Shown here in pieces: positions 59,853 through 64,000 of a stretch of 64,000 nt of DNA (position 1 is its first letter; each line of letters begins with the position of its first letter). The stretch is from Emiliania huxleyi CCMP1516 (taxonomy: Eukaryota > Haptophyta > Isochrysidales > Noelaerhabdaceae): positions 92,045 through 156,044 of the forward strand of contig NW_005202368.1 in assembly GCF_000372725.1 (NCBI RefSeq), given 5' to 3'. The position numbers and the translations under genes were made by a program. A model generated the notes under the pieces. It saw only the letters and a list, made by a program, of their open reading frames with translations, did no database searches and had not been told where the DNA came from.

Positions 59853-60214
59853 GAGCTGACGCGCGTTGGACGGCGTTGCACGGCGCGGGGGCGATTAGCG
59901 GCGCTCACCGCGCGACGCTCAGCACCCTCCCTCCGGACTCCGGGTCCGCCAGTTGATTGCGCCTACTTTCATGAGCGTCGACACATGGTAGTTATCGAGA
60001 TATGGTTGATCAAAGTTGTGACACCGTCACAAAAGTGAAGCACGTATTGGGAGCGAGACTGCGAGGCCAGACCGAGGTCAGCCGAGGACGGGAGTCGAAA
60101 AGCGTTAGAGTGGCTGCAGAGCCACATCTATCTACCTCTCAGTCTACCCTTAGATTGTGGTTGAGCACTGTCTGTAGTGGCTGGGGTCAGGGCAAATACA
60201 CCGTGGTGAAGGAG

Positions 60215-60475
60215 GAGGTCCTCACGATACAGACACCTGGAGGTCCTCACGACTATAAACCGCACACGAACGAGAGGGTCCGACTCTCTCCTAATTGCTA
60301 ATAAAAGGCATTGCACCCCGCATCGTCGCGAGGAACGATGAGCTCGGCATCAAGCTCGACAAAATATGGTTCTCACACAGCATTCAAGGGAGAGGTCCTC
60401 GCACGCATACTACTGAGGACCCCGTCTATGAGGACCTCTGTCTGACGTGAGGACCTCTGTGTTTGTGAGGACCTC
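60215..60475. repeat. Cluster of GAGGTCCTCAC / GTGAGGACCTC motifs
   Basis: Forward motifs at 60215, 60239 and 60392; reverse-complement motifs at about 60414, 60429, 60447 and 60465. The two orientations are segregated to the two ends, like loose terminal inverted repeats of a 260-bp unit. Confidence 0.65.
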
Positions 60476-61708
60476 TCTCCCGCCGACTCCCCACGGCGTA
60501 GCGGCCCAACCATCCTGCTCCATCCGCTGCGCCTTTGCGCTCAGACCGTGCGGGGGTACCAATCGCGACTCCCTCTCTCTCTTGCTCCTCCAAATCGTCC
60601 GCCACCTCGGCCACTGGAGTCGAGTCAGCATGCTGCATAGGCTCCCCCTAATAGGAGCTGTTGAGGGTCAGAATTAACTTGATTTGTGTTGTGCCTCGGC
60701 TCCAGTGGCCAAGGAGCTGTGTTCAACGGCGTTTGTTTACTTTTCTTTTTCCTCGCCGCCAAATATCCACCGCGCAAGAATGGGAGGGGGTGGATCAGAA
60801 GGACGGGTGGTGGCGCACACTTGCCAAAGCCTATTCTACAAGATGCAGGGGAAGAAGGAAGAATGGTGGTAGCTACCAGCGGGGGAGGATGCGGGGAGGT
60901 ACAGGAGGGAGGCACACACAGGCGATGACAATCCAATGTATGAGTGTATGCAAGCAGAGGCGCGTGTGCTAATTCTAGGCCGCACGTCGTGGCACTATGA
61001 CGGAGGTAGACGTGCGACCGCAGCGCGCCCACCACAGTCTCGGTGGTGCGCGCGTGTTAGCGATAGAGTTGCGGGGAGAGCCATGCCCGACTTTTCGAAG
61101 GCGAGCCCCACGCCACGGATGCCAGCCGTGCCTTCGCGGGAGTCGTCTCACGAGCCGCGCCCCGTCGGCACTGTCCCCGAGTAGCCCCGCCTTGGCGGCA
61201 CACACTCTCGACCAGGACAGTCCGGCCTCCGGGAACGTGTCGCGCGCCGGCGACGATTGCGGCGTGGTCGTTTTGAAGCGAAGATGGCACGACCACCGCC
61301 CTGCTTCGCAGACCGGGCAAGGAGGGGGCTGCTCCCGTTCCGCGAGGAACAGGAGGTCTCCCCCCCTCCCCCGGCCTGAGCAGCGACGCGTGGAAGGCAG
61401 CCCCTTTTGAGTCGAGGGCGGCGCGACCATTGCCGAGCTCCAGCGACCAAAGGCCCGGGCGTCTGCTGATGGTCGCGCCGCCCCGCTCCGCGCCGCCCGC
61501 CGCCGCGCCGCGCCGCCGCCCGATGATTATTAAGTAATAATGAATTAACAAATAATTAATTACCCCACCCGCCGCCGCGCCGCCCCGCCCTGCGCCGCCC
61601 GCTGCCTCGCCGCGCCGCCGCCTCGCGCTGCCCGCCGCCGCGCCGCTTATGGCAGGGAAGCTTTTGTGGGTAATATAAAAAAGAAACAAGCGCCTTCACC
61701 ACCCAGAC
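60476..61708. other. Region without a supported gene
   Basis: Has an inverted pair (GCCACTGGAG near 60610; CTCCAGTGGC near 60702) and, at 61481-61640, GC-only CCGCC repeats split by an AT-only island at about 61520-61562. The sequence just upstream of 61709 should be the promoter of the ankyrin gene. Confidence 0.4.
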
Positions 61709-63433
61709 ATGACCTCCGAGAGCTCTGCGTCGCCCTCGCCGGACCAGCAGCGCAAGCAGGAGAAGCGCGAGCGCAAGCGAGAAAAGAAGGAGAAGAAGCG
61801 CGAGCGCAAGAGGGAGAAGAAGCGCCGGCGCGAGCGCCCGCGCGCAGAGGCGCCGCTCGAGGAGGCGACGGCGGACGTTGCAGGGCGCGAGTTCTGTAGC
61901 GCGCTGCGGCTGGGCCACGCCGCGGAGGTCGCGGCGCTGCTGCAGTCGCGGCCGGGCCTGCTCCGGATGCGGATTTGCCTGCCGGGCGAGAGCGAGCTGG
62001 TGCGGCTGCTCGCGCCGGCGACGGTGTGGTCGGTGGTGCACGAGGCGGTATTTCGCTGCACCACCACGGGGGAGCGGATGGGTACCACTGCGCTCGCGCG
62101 CCTCTCCGAGCGCGGCGCCGTGAGCCTGCAGATCGCACAGCCCGCCACGAGTCGCGTCTCTTCACGGGCAGAGTTGTCGACAGGCGCCGTCGGCGTGCTC
62201 GCCTCGGTCCTCCGCAGCTGCGACGACCAGAGCCTCGATGCCTCCCGCCTCGTGCCGACAGACGCCGCCGACGCCGCCGACGCCGACGCCGACCTCATCG
62301 ACGGCCAGTCCCTCAGCGCACACGACGCCGTTCCGCCAAAGCGACGTCGCGCGTCCGTTTCCTCCTCCTCCGCCGCCGCCGCCGCTGCCGCCGCTGCTGC
62401 CGGCGGGAGGACGTCACTCGACGCGCCTCCGGCGGACTGGCTCGACTCGAGGCTCGACGATTCGCGCGCCGCGCCGCCTCCTCCCAACCAGCGGGCGAGG
62501 GTGGTGGAGGAGGCGCCGCTGCACGTGGCCGCCTGGCCGGGCGGCGGTTTTATTTCTCGGCGGATTTGTTCTCTTTTTTCTAGGCGCCGCTGCACGTGGC
62601 CGCCTGGCGGGGCAGTCAGCCGGCGGTCGAGATGCTGCTCATCGCAGGCGCAGACCTGCTCGCCCCCTCCGCCGCCTCGGGCCTGCTCCCGGTCCACGTC
62701 GCCTGCGACCCCCGCTCGCCCGCCTACCAGCAGGTCCATATCTCCCCACATCTCCCCACATCTCGCTCGCCCGCCTACCAGCAGGTCCATATCTCCCCAC
62801 ATCTCCCCACATCTCGCTCGCCCGCCTACCAGCAGGATCCCCTGTTCACTCTCACTGGTGAAGGAGGGACGAGGGCTCATTGTTCATCGCGCGCCCGCGT
62901 GCCGAAAGGGCGACGGGACCTTCCTGCCTTGGCTGCTCCGCAAGATGGGCGAGGTGTGGGGAGATGTGGGGAGATGTGGGGAGATATGGGGAGATGGCTG
63001 CTCCGCAAGATGGGCGAGATGGGCGAGGTTGTCGCACCACCCGAGATGACCTGAGATGGCCCGAGATGGACCCGAGAGGGCCCGAGAGGACCCGAGAGGA
63101 CCCGAGCGGACCCGAGAGGACCCGAGAGGACCCGAGAGGACCCGAGGTGGGCGCGCCCCGCCCTTGCCTCCGCCACCCTCGTGCACGCGTGTGTGCGGGG
63201 GCATCCACCTCACCTCGCCCCACCTTTAGGCGGACGCGGGCGGCGCCGGTCCGTCCGACGTGGCTGCGCGGCTGCGAGCGGACGTGCCAGCCGCGTTTTG
63301 GAGCCGCGGCTGCGACCCGGCACCGCTGGGCATCGCGCCGCCGCCCAGCTCGTACAGCGAGAGGGTGGCTCGGCGGCTGGCGTCATACCGCGACCTGGAC
63401 AACCCACTCGGGGAGGGGGAGTACGACTACTAG
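61709..63433 (+). CDS. Ankyrin-repeat protein with basic N-terminus
   Basis: Best model has three exons: 61709-62512, 62584-62733, 63230-63433, giving 385 residues in frame. The N-terminus is a highly basic Lys/Arg/Glu helix (QRKQEKRERKREKKEKK), probably nuclear or RNA-binding. Then EFCSALRLGHAAEVAALLQS, a Ser/Ala linker with PPKRRR, and ankyrin units APLHVAAWRGSQPAVEMLLI, AGADLLAPSAASGLLPVHVA. The tail reads ADAGGAGPSDVAARLRADVP, ending GEGEYDY. This overall order resembles the NFKBIL1-like layout with a basic helix plus ankyrins, only loosely. Intron 1 (71 nt, GC-AG) lies between perfect 27-bp direct repeats. Intron 2 (496 nt, GT-AG) is built of repeat arrays; smaller internal introns or exons within it are possible. 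Confidence 0.7.
62511..62608 (+). repeat. 27-bp perfect direct repeat flanking intron 1
   Basis: 62511-62537 and 62582-62608 are identical (both begin AGGCGCCGCTGCACG). The 71-nt intron starts inside the first copy and ends at the same place inside the second. Confidence 0.95.
62734..63229 (+). repeat. Array-filled intron 2 of the ankyrin gene
   Basis: In order: two tandem 51-bp units, each GT...CAG (62734-62784, 62785-62835); a 24-bp stretch (from about 62930) repeated at about 62993; between these a GTGGGGAGAT array (62953-62992); then a CCCGAGAGGA array of about ten units (63060-63146). The GGTCCATATCTCCCC motif matches the intron arrays at 53.1-53.4 kb. Confidence 0.85.
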
Positions 63434-64000
63434 GGGCGTAGACAGGGATGCCTAGAAAGCTCTCGTGTATGTGTATGTGTGTCTGTCTGTCTCTTGTGTT
63501 GTCTAGGTCTGTCTCTTTCTGAGGTTGTCTGGGTGTCTCTCAGTGAGTTATCTGAGTTGTCGCTCGGTTGCACATGCAGTCCCTCAGCGTCAGCCTCTCG
63601 GCGGCAGTTCCAGTTCTTCGTATCTCAAGATCTGCAGACCCTTCGTCCTCAAGGCTTCGTTCGCGGTTCGGTCAAGGAGTAGGTGGCCGTACAGACTACA
63701 CGAAGGAGTTCTAGTATCTATAGAGACGGTGAGCCGATCATCTGCGAGACGCCGAGAGAAGGGCAAACAGCGAGTTCCTGCCGGGCTGCCCCTTGAGCCT
63801 TGTCGCGCCCGGCGCTCGTCCGGATCCTCTCTAGACTGAAGACTCTACCTCTTGCTCTTCGACGGCACGGCCTCTCGTGCGCCGGAGAGACGGAGACAGT
63901 GCATCTGCCGCGACGGTGTGACCATCGATGCGGGTTGCTGCCCGGCGGCATCGGGAACGTGCACTCCTTGCACGTGCCCCACTACAGCCCCTTACTTCAT
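63434..64000. other. Region without a supported gene
   Basis: 3' flank of the ankyrin gene. GTCTGTCT-rich stretch at 63470-63560. Near 63785, CTGCCCCTTGAGCCTTGT resembles 39944-39960. The window ends without a further gene. Confidence 0.4.

Noticed and set aside
62720-63146. CRISPR-like array
   Set aside because: Units are contiguous tandem repeats without unique spacers and lie inside an intron of a eukaryotic gene.

Overview
This is a nuclear window from a GC-rich eukaryotic microalga. The evidence is eukaryotic gene families (SWEET, AOS1/SAE1, guanylate-binding GTPase, CW zinc finger, RCC1, F-box, U-box), short spliceosomal introns (about 45-210 nt), frequent GC-AG splice sites, Pro- and Ala-rich linkers, and one 100-N scaffold gap. 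Gene content and GC-AG usage fit a haptophyte such as Emiliania/Gephyrocapsa best, but nothing in the sequence proves it. No tRNA, rRNA, CRISPR array or operon-like structure was found.

Layout. 0-19.8 kb holds a small Cys-rich secreted protein, an NPPY methyltransferase-like gene, a class I heme peroxidase head-to-head with a SWEET sugar transporter, an acyl-protein thioesterase-like hydrolase, a U-box protein, an LCMT-like methyltransferase, a two-repeat ABM-like protein, a CW zinc-finger chromatin protein, a cytochrome P450, a tyrosine-recombinase remnant beside an unknown ORF, and an ER-resident Met/Gly-rich protein ending in KSEL. 20-32 kb holds an RCC1 protein, a Tudor/MBD-like protein, a large F-box/CUB/beta-helix chimeric ORF and a glycosyltransferase-like gene. 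32-38 kb is a rearranged block: a CCCH-exonuclease-Smr fusion gene, an ankyrin/U-box gene, a partial copy of the CCCH region and a truncated FKBP. 38.6-47.7 kb holds an F-box/kelch gene, SUMO-activating enzyme AOS1, a secreted guanylate-binding GTPase and a gene enclosed by inverted copies of a short retroposon. 49.6-64 kb holds a second glycosyltransferase-like gene, a PAN-like secreted protein, gene pieces around the assembly gap, and an ankyrin protein.

Two themes cut across the genes. First, many introns lie between direct repeats of exon sequence, up to a perfect 27-bp repeat, often with GC-AG ends. Several are filled with short arrays (GGGGAGATATG, GCCGAGAGCA, GAGATCGCCC, CCCGAGAGGA). 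One array family occurs in introns of two unrelated genes. This looks like ongoing intron birth and growth by tandem duplication. Second, two SINE-like retroposon families are dispersed here: family A with a (CTTT)n tail and family B with a (TTACC)n tail. Both have copies bracketed by perfect target-site duplications (13 bp and 12 bp). Exon borders were placed by reading frame, splice dinucleotides and family conservation, not by transcripts.
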